Shown here piece by piece: positions 13,301-28,300 of a stretch of DNA of 64,000 nt. Position 1 is the stretch's first letter, and the number at the start of each line of letters is the position of its first letter. The notes beneath the pieces were generated by a model. It saw only the letters and a program-made list of their open reading frames with translations, was not told the DNA's origin and did not search any database. Source of the DNA: Cynocephalus volans (lineage: Eukaryota > Chordata > Mammalia > Dermoptera > Cynocephalidae). The stretch is from assembly GCF_027409185.1 (NCBI RefSeq), contig NC_084461.1, positions 187,338,001-187,402,000 on the forward strand, read 5' to 3'. Made by a program: the position numbers and the translations under genes.

Positions 13301-16300
13301 TCCAAGACTGAGCACATGACCTCGTCTGGCCCAAGCAGAGTCTCAGTGATTGGCTCACAGGTGGGCACATGTCCAATCCCAGCCAAGGAAGATCATCCCA
13401 GAACTTCTGCTGAAGTATTGGGAAAGAGAAATTCCCATTCAGCTGGGGTGGCCAAGCAGGGAGGAAGTAAGACTGGAGGATAGAAGTATAGCAGTGATGG
13501 TGGCCATGAGGGGACAATCAGCCTGAGAGTGGAGCCAATCTAGACAAAGGCAAAGCAGCCTTTCACCCCTGGATCTGGTGATGCCTGAAGCTACTCCTGG
13601 TTTTTTTCCATTAAAATTTCCATTTTTGGCTTAAGCTGCTTTTTTTCTTTAAACATTTATTTATACATGTTTCTGGGGTACAGTATGTTGTTTCAATACA
13701 TGCAAATACTGCACGATGATTCACTTAGGGTAGACAGCATAGTTTTGTATCCACTAGTCCACCACTTCTCCCCCCATCCCCCCACCTCTGGTAACCATTA
13801 TTCTACTCCCTACTTCTATGAGAACCATTTTTTTTTTTTTTTTTACATTCCACATATTAGTGATATCGTGTGGTATTTGTCTTTTTGTGCCTGGCTTATT
13901 TCACTTAACATGATGGTTTCCAGTTTCATCTATGTTGCTGTTAATGATAGGATATCTTTTTTTTATATACAGCTGAGTAGTATTCCATTGTGTATATACA
14001 CCAGTTTTCTTATCCATTCATCCGCTGACGGACATTTAGTGTGCTTAAGCCAGTCTTGAGCTGGATTTCTGTCCCTAAAAACCAGGGGAGCCTTTGAGTT
14101 GCAGCCCCGCCTACCTCTGGAGTGTGTGCTTCAAATCCTTGAGTCGCTTCTTCTGCTTGTTGATGGAACTGCTACACAGCGTCTGCAGCGCGGTCAGCTC
14201 CTCTAGCTTCTGCCTGTAGATCCTGTGTGTCTCCTGAAAGACAAAAGAGCCAGGGCAGGGTGTGTAGGAGAACGTAAACAGGTCATTTTTCATAATTTAC
14301 TTGGGGTCAGGGGACATGACTACAAAGGTCACAGTTTGATAGCAAAAACGATACAACTATCGAGGATGTAGCTTAGAAAATTGGGACTGTGGAAAAAGAA
14401 ACAATTTTTAAAAAGAAAGAAAATTGGAACTGGAATTGGGGAAGGCAGCATGGCATAGTACTTTTACACTGAGTAACTGCAGCTCTTTCCTACCCAGGTT
14501 CCATTGTTTCTGATGGTAACAGCAACCAAACATGCCTTCGGGGGTCCACCTCTTGTCAATTCTTAGTCCAGATGGTTTGGGTAGAGCTGAAGGTCCCTAC
14601 TCCAAGGGTGGTCATATGACCCAGGCCTGGCTAATCAGTATCCTCCAATCCCCTGGCAACTGATTGGTTCAGAGGTGGACACATGGCTCAAGCTGGGCCA
14701 ATTGAGAGCCAACCCTGGGACTTTGGTTGGAGTGATCAGTTTAGAGATGGCCGGCCCCGTGGCGCACTCGGGAGAGTGTAGTGCTTGGGAGCGCAGTGGC
14801 GCTCCCGCTGCGGGTTCGGAACCTATATAGGGATGGCCGGTGCGCTCACTGGCTGAGCGCGGTGCAGGCGACACCAAGCCAAGGGTTGCGTTCCCCTTGC
14901 CGGTCACAAAAAGGACAAAAAAAAAAAAAAACTCTTGGGTTTGCTAATCTGGTAGAAGGTACACCTGGGGCTCTGAGTGGGACAGCTTACCTAAGAATGA
15001 AGCCAAACAGGAAAACAGAATTGAGAGATGCTCAGAGACAGAATTCTCACAGCATCATTTCAGCTCTTGAGTCTAACCAAGTCTGAATGTAATTCTATCC
15101 AATACTCTAGGTTATATAAATTAACAAATTTATTTTCACTTAGTGTTCACTTTGAGCTGATCCTGGCAATGAAGAGAGTTCTTGCCAAATCAACTAAAAA
15201 ATACATAGAACACAGTCTGGAAGAATACATAGAAAAAGATCTAGAATGGTTTCTGGGTACCTCACGAGAAAAAGAAAAAATTAATTTAAAAAATGTAAAA
15301 ATAAGAAAAAGGTCTAGAAAAAGAAACTGATTACTTCTGGGGAAAGGGAAGAAGGCAGGATAGGGGTATATTCAAAGGAGACTTCAGCATGCGTGTGTGA
15401 GCACACGTGTACGTGTACGTGTGCGTGCGTGTGTTTGTGTGTGTGTATTCTTTTTCTATATCAGGCATCATTAAAGACAGCCCACAGGCCACATCTGGCC
15501 ACCTAATTTTGTATGGATGGTAAGATAGAAATGGGTTTCGCATGGTTGAAAAGAATACTTTGTGACATGAAAATTATATGAAATTGGAATTGCAGTGCCC
15601 ATAAATAAAGTTTTATTGGCACACAGCCACACCCATCATTTACATATTGTCTGTGACTGCTTTGGCACTACAACAGCAGAGTGAGTAGTTGTGACAGAGA
15701 CCATATGGCCCAGAAAGCCTAAAATCTTCACTATTTGGCCTTTTACCAAAAAACTTGGCCCATTCCTGTTCTAGCCATTTGGGAGTTAGTTGTAGACAAG
15801 ATACCTCCTTACTCCTAAATACTTCAGTGTGTATTTCCTAAGAACAATGATATTCTCCTGTACATCTGCAGTACAATTATCACATACAGAAAATTTGACT
15901 TTGATATAAAACAATGCTATGACCTCAAAAACTGTCCAAATTCAAATTTTGCTGTCTCTCTCAGTTTCCTTCAGATCCAATTCAGTCTCATGCCTTGTGT
16001 TACTGCTCATCTCTTTAATCTAAAGGTTCCTCAACATTTGTCCTTCATGAATTGACATTTTTAAAGAGTTCAGTCTAGTTGTTTTGGAGAATGTCCCTCA
16101 ATTTGGGTTTGCCTGATGTTTCCTCACGATTAAATTTTGGTTATGCACTGGGGCCAGAATGCCACTAAAGTTACGCTATGTCCTTCGCGCCTCCTGTCAG
16201 GAGGGCCACGGTGTCCATGATGTTAACTTTGATTGCTTGGTACAGGTGGTGAAAGTGTCCACTCAGTTCCTCCACTGTACAGTGACCAACTTTCTATTTG

Positions 16301-19300
16301 TAATTAATAAGTTATTTGTACAGAGAGAGACTGAGTTTTAATCACTTTTTTTTTTTTTTTTTTTCTTTTTTCGTGACCGGCACTCAGCCAGTGAGTGCAC
16401 CGGCCATTCCTATATAGGATCCGAACCCGCGGCCGCTGGGAGCGTTGCCGCGCTCCCAGCGCAGCACCCTCCCGAGTGCGCCACAGGCTCGGCCCAGTTT
16501 TAATCACTTTTGAATTCTTTAGTGCCAAACAGCCCTCTAGTTCAACAAATATCTGCTGGTAACAAAGGAAACCCTCCAGAACCAGACGGGGAGGACAGGA
16601 GCAGAGAGACCCTGACCAGATGACAGAAGCTTCAAGAAGGTGGGGAGTTTGGACTGAGAGGCTCCTGAGAGATAACGGGTCTGCACCACCTCCTGGCATT
16701 CTTGGAAAGATAAGGTCAAAGCCACAAAATCAGCTGCCAGATGCTCTCCAGGACCTCTTCAGTTTGAATTAATATTTAATTTCACAAGTAAAATGTGAAA
16801 ACATTATTCTTGTTAAAAATTAAAACACTACAGCTACAGCTAAAGTCTGCTTTGAATATACCCCTACCCTGTCTTCTCGCCCAGAGTAACTACGGTTAAC
16901 AACTTCTTCTTCTAGACCCTTTTCTGTGTATTCTTCCAGACTATATTCTATGTATCTATGTATTTCTTTTTTTAAAAAAACCCACTTTATTAAGGTATGA
17001 TTGACATACAAAAAGCTGTACAGTTGACCCTCAAACAATGCTGGGGTTAGGGGCGCTGATCCCCTTGTGCAGTCAAAAAAAAATCCATGTCTAACTTTCG
17101 TCTCCTCAAACACTTAACTACTAATAGCCTACTGTTGACCAGAATCCTTCCTGGTAACATAAATAGTCGATTAACACATATTTTGTATATTATATGTATT
17201 ATATACTGTATTCTGACAATATAGTAAGCTAGAGAAAAGAAAATGTTATTAAGAAAATCATAAGGAAGAGAAATTACACTTATAGTATTTATTGAAAAAA
17301 ATCCCCATTTAAGTGGACCCGGGCAATTCAGACTGTGTTGCTCAAGGGTCAACTGTACATATTTAATGTATACAACTTGATGAATTTGGAGATAAGTATA
17401 TACCCATGAAATCATCACCACAATCTAAACTATAAACCCATCCACCACCTCCAAGAGTTTCCTTCTGCTCTTTATTAGTATTTTTGTGTGTGTGATAAGA
17501 ACACTTAACATGAGATCTACCTCTTAGCAAATTTTTAAGTCTGCAATACATTATTGTTAACTATAGGCACTGTGCTGTACAGTAGATCTCCAGGACTTAT
17601 TCATCTTGAATAACTGAAACTTTGTACCCTTTGACTAATACCTCCCCGTTTTCCCCTCTCTGTATCTATTTATTTTTACATTCTATATAGACATACTTTA
17701 TACACACACATGAATATATGTACATTTATATGCAAATATATGAAAAACACATACCGCTGCAAATAGTAATTGTCCCTAATACTTACTCTCCCTTGCTTCC
17801 TTTTGGTAACAGGACCCCACCAACTTGCAGCTGGGTACATGGCTGTTCAGCTACAGACTACATTTCCCAGCCTTCCTTGCAGCTAGGTGTAGTGGTACGA
17901 CTAAGAGTTAGCCAATAGGACACCAGTAGAAGTGATGTGTGCAAGTTCTGAACTATGTTTTTACTAGGAACAGCTTGCCCTCTGCTCTCTCTTCCCTGGC
18001 TGGGATATAGCAACAGTGGGTCTAGTTACCTGAAAACCAGAGGTGGAATCCACATAATGCAAATGGCAGAGCCAACTGTACCCTCCCCTACCAAACCAAC
18101 CTGGGTCGTGGGGTGACTTCACGTGACAGGCTTTCCATCTGTAATGGGTTTAAAACATGACAACCCATTCTTTAGCTTGCCTCACATAGAGAAGTGAGGT
18201 CTCTGTTCCCTCTCCTTAAATCTAGGTAGGCTTGTGACTGGGTTGGGCAAAAGAATATGGCAAAAATGATACTATACAACTTCTGAGAAAAGGTCACAGA
18301 AGGCAATGTGGCTTCCACCTTACTTGCTGGAACACTTGCTATTGGAGCAAAAAGTACACCTACCCTGAGGCCATCATGCTGTATGGAAGCCCTAACCACA
18401 TAAAGACATGCGTAGGTACGCCTATCATAGTCCCAATTAAGACAAATCTTGTCATTCCACCTGGGCACCAGACATGTGCACAAAGAAACCTCCAGATGAT
18501 TTGAACCTTAGCCTTGTGAGTTACCCCCAGCCATTCAAGTCTCGTAGCTAAGGCCCCAGACATCATAAAGCACAGTCAAGCCTCCCCACTATCCCCTAAA
18601 TTCCTGACCCACTGAATCCATGAGCACAATGCAATTATTGTTGTCTTATGCAGCAAAAATAACTGGAACACCACTCACCCTGGACCACACCTCCCTCTGG
18701 ACTGTCATGTGAGAAAGAAGCTACCTTATTTAAGCCATTTTATTTTGGGATCTCTTTGTTATAGTGGCACAGCTTATACCTTAAAGCACATAACTTCACT
18801 CTCCTCAGTGCTGTGAAGTATTTCATGCTACAGATATATTACAATTTATTTAGTCATTCCCCTATTACTGGATATTTAGGTTGCTTCCAGTCTCTCACTA
18901 GAACCAACAATGTAACATTGATTATCCCTGCACTGCCTCTCTGGGCACACAACTAAATATCCCTCTAGGGAAGATTCTCTCTGAGAGAAAGAAGTGGAAT
19001 TACTGAGTCAGAAGGTACAGGTTTGTTTTTAGTTTTAATAGATCTTGGCAAATTGCCCTGTATAGTGGCTGTGCCAATTTATATTCCCACCCACAGCATA
19101 TGATAGTTGTCCACACTTCACCAACACTCAATGCTATCAACAGTTAATTTTTTCCAGGCACTTTTCTAATGTGCCACTGGTGATATTTTCTGCTCGACCC
19201 TCAGGCATCAGGTTGGAAAGGAACGGGAAGACCGAGGGCCTTCCTGTATTTTTGTCCCCTGGTATATGTGATCATTCGTGCTTCCCCACAGTTCTCTCCC

Positions 19301-22300
19301 TCTGCCATTGGCCAGAGCCACTTCCCAGGGGGGTTCGGATACTGGAGACTACACATGCTCCTGGTCTGCTCCTGGCCGTGGCTCCAGGCTCAGGATTTGC
19401 CAGCCACGAGGAGGGCAAGGTGGCATGGTGAGAGTCAGAAACAAGGACCTTAGTGTGACACACTCTCTGCCCAGAGGTATTCCTCGCCCACGCCCAGTCT
19501 TTGCACATTCCACCCTCATACCAGTTTCACAAGCAGTAGAAAAACTTATCAATTCATTTCTTGGATCCTTACATTTTTCCAGACCTGCTGTCTGCCTGTC
19601 TCTCTCATTTTTTAATTGTGATAAAATACACATAACATAGAATTTACCATCTTAACCATTTTAAGGGTGGTACTGAGTACATTCACATTGCTGTACAATC
19701 GTCACCACTGTGCATCTCCACAACTTTTTCATCATGCCAAACTGAAACTACGAACCCATCAAACAGTAACTCCCCGTGCTCCCCTCCCCCCAGCACTTAG
19801 CACCCACCATTCTACTTTCTGTCTCTGAGAATCTGACTACTCTAGGTACCTCATGTAAATGGAATCATACAGTATTTGTCCTTTTGTGACTGGCTTATTT
19901 AGCACTTGAAATAATGTGTTCAAGTTTCATCCATGTAGTAGCACATATCAGAATCTCCTTTTTTAAGGCTGAATAATATTCCACTGTATGGATATATCAC
20001 ATTTTGTTTATCCATTCATCCATTTATAGACATCTGGATTACTTGCACTTTTTTGGCTACTGTGAATAATGCTGCTACGAACATGGGTGTACAAACATCT
20101 TTTCTTTTTTCTTTTTGGCAGCTGGCCAGTATGGGGAGCCAAACCCTTGACCTTGGTGTTATAACACAGTGCTCTAACCAACTCAACTAACTGGCTAGAC
20201 CCTCCTACAAATATCTTTTCAAGACTCTGCTTCTAATTCTTTTAGGTATATACTCAGAAGTGCAATGCTGGATCATATAGTAATTCTATGTTTATTTGGG
20301 GCACTGCCATTCTGTTTTCCACAGTGGCTGCACCATTTTACAACAGCTGTCTCTTGATGCCCTGTCCTTGGGTATTTCTAGCAGCAGAAGAGGATACAAT
20401 TCCTGTCTCCCCTCAAAGTCCCTGGCTGCCCTCTGCACATGAGGGTATCTCCAGCAGACCTTCAGTTGGACCTGTGGTTTGTTTCATCTTATTTTATTTT
20501 TTCAGGACCTGTATTTTGATATGATTTTTCTTTTACTCTTTTTTTTTTTTCTTGTCTTTTGTTGTTATTTTTTCTTTGACATGATTTTTCTAGGAGGAGG
20601 ATGAACTAATTGAGGCAATCCAATCCTGCCTTTCATCCAGACAACCTTGGCCCTGTGGCCTCGAATAGAATCAGTAGGCCAGACAGAGATCTTCTGTGGT
20701 TTTTGCCAACCAGGCAGCGATTCCTTTTCTGGTTAATGTCCCCACAGTTTCTTTGGAGACTCACTCCTCCCTAATACTCAGTCCATGAGATCTGGCTTAG
20801 GAGCAGGGTGGGCCATGCCCTGGGGCTCCAGGAGTGGGCATATGACCCAGGCCTGGCCAATCATAATATCAGCCATCTGACCTAGCTGGCTGATTCGGGG
20901 ATGGGTCGGAACCAGCAAAACTCAATAGTGGGGCTTTTATGAGAACTGCTGAAAAAGAGAAACTCTTTCTACTACTTTTGAAGGTAGCAAGATGGGAGCC
21001 CAGAGCTAATGGAACTGCCTGAGAATGAACCAAACTTAAGAAAACAAGGACGAGAGGTAAATGAAAGCTGAGCACTGATGATTTTATTTGAGCCTCTGGA
21101 TCCACCTACACCTGAAGGCAGTTCAACTTTGACTTTCTAATTACATAAGTAAACAGATTGCACTTTGTTCTGTTTTGCTTTGCCAGCTTGGGTTGAGTGT
21201 CTTCATTTCAGAGGCAAGTATCAGAATCCAGATTAACATGGCAAAGAACGAAACAGAAGGACAGTTAACTAAGAAGAGACACCAAGAGCCCCGGACTCAT
21301 TATTATCAATCTCTTGCCCAGGGCACTATCATCTTAAAGATGTCAAAACCAAAGACTCGGAGTCCAGTTGAAAGATCCCTCATCAAGCCAATAACTAAAC
21401 AGGAACCCCAAAATGCAGATTTCTGAACACCCACACTGCGTGTTTTTCTACCAAACTTAGAACCTAAAGCATTATTTTTAACAACTTTACTGATGTATAA
21501 TTTACATACCCATTTCAAGTAAAATTCACCCATTATAAGTGTACAATTCAGTGATTTTTATATACTTAGCAAGTTGTACAATCATCATCACATCTAGTGT
21601 TAGAACATTCTATCACCCAATAAGATCCCTAGTGTCTATTAGTCGTCACTCCCCATCTCCCCTTCTCCCAGTCCCTGGCAACCACTCATCTGCTTTCTGT
21701 CTCTATAAATTTGTCTTTTCTGGGTATTTCATATAAATAGGATCATAGAATACGTGATTTTTACTTCTGGTTTCTTTGACTTAGCATAATGTTTTTGAGG
21801 TTTATTAACACTGTAGCATGTATCAGTATTTTTTTTATAGCTAGTCAGCAATAAAAATGTCATACAGATATACTGGTTTTTGGACATTTGGGTTGCTTCT
21901 ACTTTTTAGCTACTCTAAATAATCCCACTATGAACATTCATATACAAGCCTTGGTGTAGACATGTATTTTCATTTCTCTTGGGCAGATACCTAGGAGTGG
22001 AATTGCTGGGTCATATGGTAAATTTCTAACTTTTAAAGAAAATGCCAAATTGCCAAACTGTTATTTTTATTTCTAACTTTGGCAGCAGTAGATTAGAACA
22101 TGGGAGACACTCACCCCAAACTGGGAGCCAGCTCTCTGCAGACAGTGCAGGCAGCACCAGCTTATTAAACGTGATTGACTCCCACATCAAGTTGCTGTCT
22201 CTAAAAATAACTCAGAGTGCTGGGGGCACCAAGCAGACAGGCAGCTGTGGAAGAAAGGACTCCACACTGAAGCACAAAGCAAGCCCCAGTCCCCCAACTG

Positions 22301-25300
22301 TCTAGTTCAAGACCAATCCAAACAAACAAACAAAGCACACTGGATAGAATACCTGAAGATGGAGCTTTAGGGGAAAAAAGAGGATAATTATAAGGAAAGC
22401 ACTGTCAGTAAAGAATCAAATGCTAAGACATTTATTTTTCCAAGAGAAAAAATACAATCACAGTACACTACTCAATTCTGCTGTAAATGTTATTTGCATG
22501 ATCCTAATGATGTAAATGACTGACACTGGGCTTATACAGCTATTTTTCTTGATGAGCCTTTTGGTATGGCTACATAATTTTTTGGTCTCCTGCTTAATTT
22601 ATTATGAAGTATTTAGGGCATACAAGAAAAAAAAAAAAAGACAGAGAATTATATAATTAACACCCATCTTTTCAGTGCACACAGAGCTGAAAGGCCCTAC
22701 CTATCCTTCCTAGATGGTATTCCCAGCCTCTGCCCACAAAGAGGTAAATCCTTTTTTTCAAAGATGACTGGTAAGGGGATCTTAACCCTTGACTTGGTGT
22801 TGTTAGCACCACGCTCTCCCGAGTGAGCTAACCAGCCATCCCTATATAGGGATCTGAACCTGTGGCCTTGGTGGTATCAGCACCACACTCTCCCGAGTGA
22901 GCCACGGCCTGGCCCTAAAGAGGTAAAACCTTATGCTCGTCACTTCCATGCTCCACGGCCACCCCAGATCAATTCTGTCTTCCTCTGTGCCCTGGGAGGC
23001 TGGCCCCTATGGACTCACCTCCTGGGCTCCCTTGTTTTGCCCCTAGTTGGATTTGGCCAATGGGAGTCACAGGCAGAAGAAGCCTAGAGAGTCAGGGGAG
23101 AGAGAGGCTGGGTGTTGGTTCTTTCAACCACCATAGCTCCTGACTTGCAGCTCCTCCCAGCCACGAGCTTTCCCAACGCTCTGATGGCTGCACTCCTACT
23201 CCCCACCCCTTTAGAATTAGGATTAGTAATGGCTCCTGCTATGGCCAGCTCCAGGGGGCCTCACCCTGAAACTACCCACACCCCTGTAAATAGCCCCTTC
23301 TTTTCACTGAGACCCGTTTTTTTTTTGTTTGTTTGTTTGTTTGTTTGTTTGTTTTTGTGTGTGGCTGGTAAGGGGATCCAAACCCTTGACCTTGGTATTA
23401 TAACACTGTGTTTTAACCAACTGAGCTAACCGGCCAGCCTGAGAAAGCCGTTTTCTTCTTGCCAGGGCCCTGCCAGAATCTCAGCTACACTGAATTTAAT
23501 CTTCATCACTCTCTTGCAAGTCTTTATACTTGGACTACATACATATGTATCAGTAAGCAAGACACAGTATTGTTTTGAATGTTTTTAACTTTATTATAAA
23601 TGGCATATTGTACATATCCCTCCGCAACGTTTTGCTCAGTGTTGATACATGGAGCTCCAGTTTATTTTACTACCCATACCCCTCTCTGTGGGTGTTCAGT
23701 GTAATTATCCATTCTGGTGGACATTCAGGTTTCCAGTTTTTCACTGTTACAAACATGTTATAAAAATTATTGTACATGCCTGCTATTGAATTTTTAACTG
23801 TGTGGATATGTATTACTTATAATATATGTAGAATGGATTCCATCCCCCAAAAAGAGAGAAGTGCTCATATTAGCTCTGTGAGCTCTGAGGCCCAGTGTCT
23901 TCTCTACATGTCTACCTACCACCCTCCACACACAGAAGACACAAACAAGCAGGTTTCTGTTGGAAGAACTGGAGATCTCTGCCACCTCTCTTGTCCTCTG
24001 AGGCTGCAAGCTCTGCCCCAGTGGGACGATGACAATAATGACTCCAGGTCCCAACAAGGCTGCAAAACATCTGGAGATGCTTTCCTAACACAACTTGGCT
24101 GGGTGGTAAGATCCAGGACCAGGGAGTCAGACCTGAGTCAACATCTGTCACAACAATTGCCAGACAGAGGAATTTCATGTCATTTATAGACAGGGCTCTG
24201 GCCCAGGGGTGTCAGAAGTTGATGGGCAACAGAGCCACAGCCACCAGCAAAGTGTGGTAACTGATAGCTGTGCCTCTCACTGGTGGTTAATTTTCAAGAG
24301 ATTACTTTTCTAGAGCTATCTTTCTAAGAAATTGACTTCGAGTAGCTTTTCAGATTCTGTGTATACTTAAGTAGGACTCATCACCATAGAAACACTACCA
24401 AGGTTGGCAAGTTGACTTCACCTAAAGCGTATCAATTCTGAGTCACATGCCAGGATCTATTAGTGATGTCTGTTACAGGAGCAGGAGGTGGGGATATACA
24501 CATAGGTGTCAGGTATTTGGGATGCAGCATAATACAATGGTTCAGTGATGAGTTCAAAACGAGTTTGCCACTTACTAGTTGAGTTATGTAATCTCTCTGT
24601 GCCTCAGTTTCCTCAGCTGTGAAAGGGCTAGGAGATGAGGTAGGTGCAATAGGCCATGTACTGTTACAAATATATGACCTCATCAAAAAGAATATAGTGT
24701 GGTCTAATGTACAACTGTGAGCTGCCCCCAAGTTAGCAATTTAAGTGGTGTCTGATATATGTCACTATGTTTGTTTTGAAATTTTAAATGATCTCACAGT
24801 GCATCTGTGAGATTCCTGAAGCTCCTTGGGGATGCCTTGGCACATCACTTGTGAATCACAAATATAGATAATTTCTATTACTCCCTGCAAAAGATCCCTG
24901 TTTTTTTTCTACTACCAGTATTTTGATTTTCCTTCGTGGGACTACTCTCCCCAACTCTTACTCCATGTAATGTGGGTAGTACTGATCCCACTCCCAGGGC
25001 AAACATGTGACCAAGGTCTGGCCAGTCAGTGCTAGTAACTGGTTAAGTAAGGGATAATCACATGTGCCAAGCTGGGCCAATGAGAGTCAGCCCTGAGACT
25101 CTTGCTAGAACTACAGGTGGAAAGATGCTCTGTCTCAGCCAGGTTTGCTAAATTGGTAGATGTCAGCTGGGGGCTGCCAGTAGCCATCTTTGCCACAACA
25201 TGGGAGAGTCTGCCTAAGAATGAAGCCAACACAGAGGAAACAGAGAGAGACATACGCACACAGACATCATTTGAGCCCCTGGATCCAGCCTTGCCTGAAG

Positions 25301-28300
25301 CCATTTGCCACTGGACTTGAGCCAATAAACCCCCTTTTTGGCTTAAAACCAGTCAAACTTGGTTTCTGTCACTTGTAACTAAGAATCCCGACTAATGCAT
25401 TGTGTGAAAGCACTGCATGAATGAAAAGAGACACAGCAAGCTCATAAATTCTCTTCTAGAGCTAAGGGTCTCAGATACTTTTGGAAACTACTGTGTCAGG
25501 AACCCAATAAGTATAAAGCAAGTCTGGGTTCAAATTTTGGCTCTGTGGCTTTCAAGTTACTTAACAACTCTTAGCTTTAGTCTCCTCATCTATAAAACAA
25601 GATTGTCATTCCCACAGGTGGGAAATGGGGAGGAGGGAGCAAGGGAGAATTGGTAAAGGGCCACAAAAAGTAATTACATTGTATAACATTGAATATACTA
25701 ATTATCCTGATTTGAGCATCACATATTTTACACAGATATTAATATTCAACTCTGTATCCCACAAATATGTGCAATCAACTGTTTTAATTAAAAGAAAAAC
25801 AGATTAAACAGGATAATCCACGTATCACATAGTTAGCTGTTATTGTTATTGCTTTTGTTATCATTGTCAGCCTTTGTTTTAGAGATAAAGAAACTCAAGC
25901 TCAGAAAGGTGGCTTGCCAAGGGTCCGATACTAGACAATGGCAGAGCTAGGATGCGAACCCAGGAATCCTGACTCCCTGTCCAGTGCTCTTTCTTTGTAA
26001 CCTGCTTCTAAAGAAAGAGGCCCACAAGGCAACCCAAGATGGAAGAGAAACAAAAGCCAACAAAAGAACTCTTGGGACACAGATCTGCCTTGGATTATGG
26101 TTAAAAGCATAGACTCTGGTGTTGAACAGCCTGGGTTCAAATCTTGGCTCCAGCAGTTATAAGCCATGTGACCCTGGGTAAATGACTTAACCTCTGTAAA
26201 ACGGGGATAACGAGATTAATTTCATAGGGTTCGAATGAAATAATACTGATCTTCCTGCTTCTAGTTAATCTCCCTGATGTCTCCTCTATATACAGCAGCC
26301 AGAAGGATGCCCATTTCATTGGCAGTAAAAGCCAAAACTCTTTACAATGGCCTACAAGGCCCGTGCACCCCTGAGAGGTTCAGCTTAGAAAAATGCAGCT
26401 TCAGGCCACTTCCTTCCTGGGCTGGGAGGGACAGGGTCAGGTTTCCACTGATGCAGGACAGGAAATACTTGTTAAATCACCTGCCACCATGTCTGTAAGT
26501 GACCTTCTGTGGTCTCACCACGGACCAGGGACCAGGCATGTGCTGGTCTCACACTGACGCTCAATTAATCAACATGGCCGAAAACCCAACCACCCAAAAC
26601 GTAAGTGCTCAGGGAGACTCAACTGTGCCCCCAGAGTCCAGTAACGTCTGACAGAGGCAAATCACAGTCCAAAGAAAACTGATCCTTTCCCATACAAAGT
26701 CCCAGAGATTACATTGGTTGTTTTTGGAGGAAAAGGGGGGATTCCAAAGACCTTTCAGGTCCTCTAGGATCTAAAACTTAGGTTTCCTCTTTCTTTCCTT
26801 CATTTAAAAAAGAGAAAAAGGAGTAAAACACAGAGACATTATACAACACCCCAGAATCAGAGAGACACAAACATAAAACCCAGAAATCCCAGATTCTAAG
26901 GAAGATGTAGGAAAATTAAGACAGACCAGGATTTTCTGGCTTAAAAAAAAAAATCCTTCCTTTTGTTAACCTTGCTAGTTCCAGTCTGCCCACCTGACCA
27001 CCTACTTTACCTCCTTGTTCCCCAACAAAACCTCATGTCGGAAACTGTCCAGCACATACAGAATGCACACCCTATTTATTATATGCATATTTGCGGAGAC
27101 TTTTACAGAAAGGGGCCTCCCAACACTTAGAGAGCTAAGTTCTGGCCCCAACTTTACCACCAGACAGCTGTGTGACCCCAGCTCTGTCAGTTAGCATGTC
27201 CCAGCTTCAGTGTCTTCATCTGTGAATTGAAGATGTAGATAGTAATTTTGCTCCAGTCAATGACCTTGGTCCCTAGAGGCCTTCATCACTGGGCTCCAAC
27301 CTAGCAGCTGACCACCAATACCTGTAGCCGGCAGGGTTCCTCTTCCCCAAAGTAGGATCCAGTCCATTCTGGTTCCCCAATCTCCAAAAAACTGAGCTCC
27401 TTATGAGATACCACCCTTTCCACTCAGTCAGTTCCTCACAACTCTTGTTCTGTACCAGGGGATGAAACCCAGAATTTATTCCCAATTCCTCTGTCCCTAA
27501 CACACCTGAATATCTAAGACACCAAAGAACATAACAATAAATCAAATGAATCCTTTGCAACTCTGCCTGCCAAGACTTGCCATCTAATTGCTGTTAATTG
27601 CATTAATTGCATAGCTCTGAAGTGTTAAGACTCCTCCTCCTCTCCCTCTCCTAGTCTAAGGTAGGGCAGGGGAAAGGAATTATGACCAACAAAAGCTCCA
27701 TACAGCAAACCTCTTCTCTTCTCCCACTCCTGACCCTAATACCCATTCTGTGGCTCCATGGCTAGACATGACCTCAGAGCCCAGAGGGACAGAACGTGAA
27801 GAAATGGCTGAGTCTTCTCCACAAGAGTGGAACCAGAAGGGTCCGCTGGGAACTTGGGTAAGATCCAAGCCCTAGACCTGAAGGAGAGGGCACCACCGAC
27901 ACATACTGGACAGGCCGAGGAAAGTATGACAAGTCTGAGTACATTACCCTCTGCCCATTCCTGAGACAGCACCCACTCCCTGCTCAGTCTCTCCAGCACC
28001 CCTCTGTCTATGCATGGGGATCTGCAGCCTCGTGCATAGAAAGACTTATCGTAGACACTATTGGCAGCCTCCTCTTCCCTCCTCTGGACACTGTGGGAGG
28101 CCAACCCAACTGCAGACAAGAGCTACATGGACAGGGAAAATGTCACTGCTCCAACTGAGGACAGAAGGGAGGGGGGAGTGTACAATGTGACTTCAGGCAA
28201 ACAGAGCCCAAACCCCAAGAAAACAAGCACAATCCTGCAGCTGGAGAGGGGACAGCTCCACTCCAAAAATGATCCCTGCGTCTCTCTTGGTCAATCCCAA

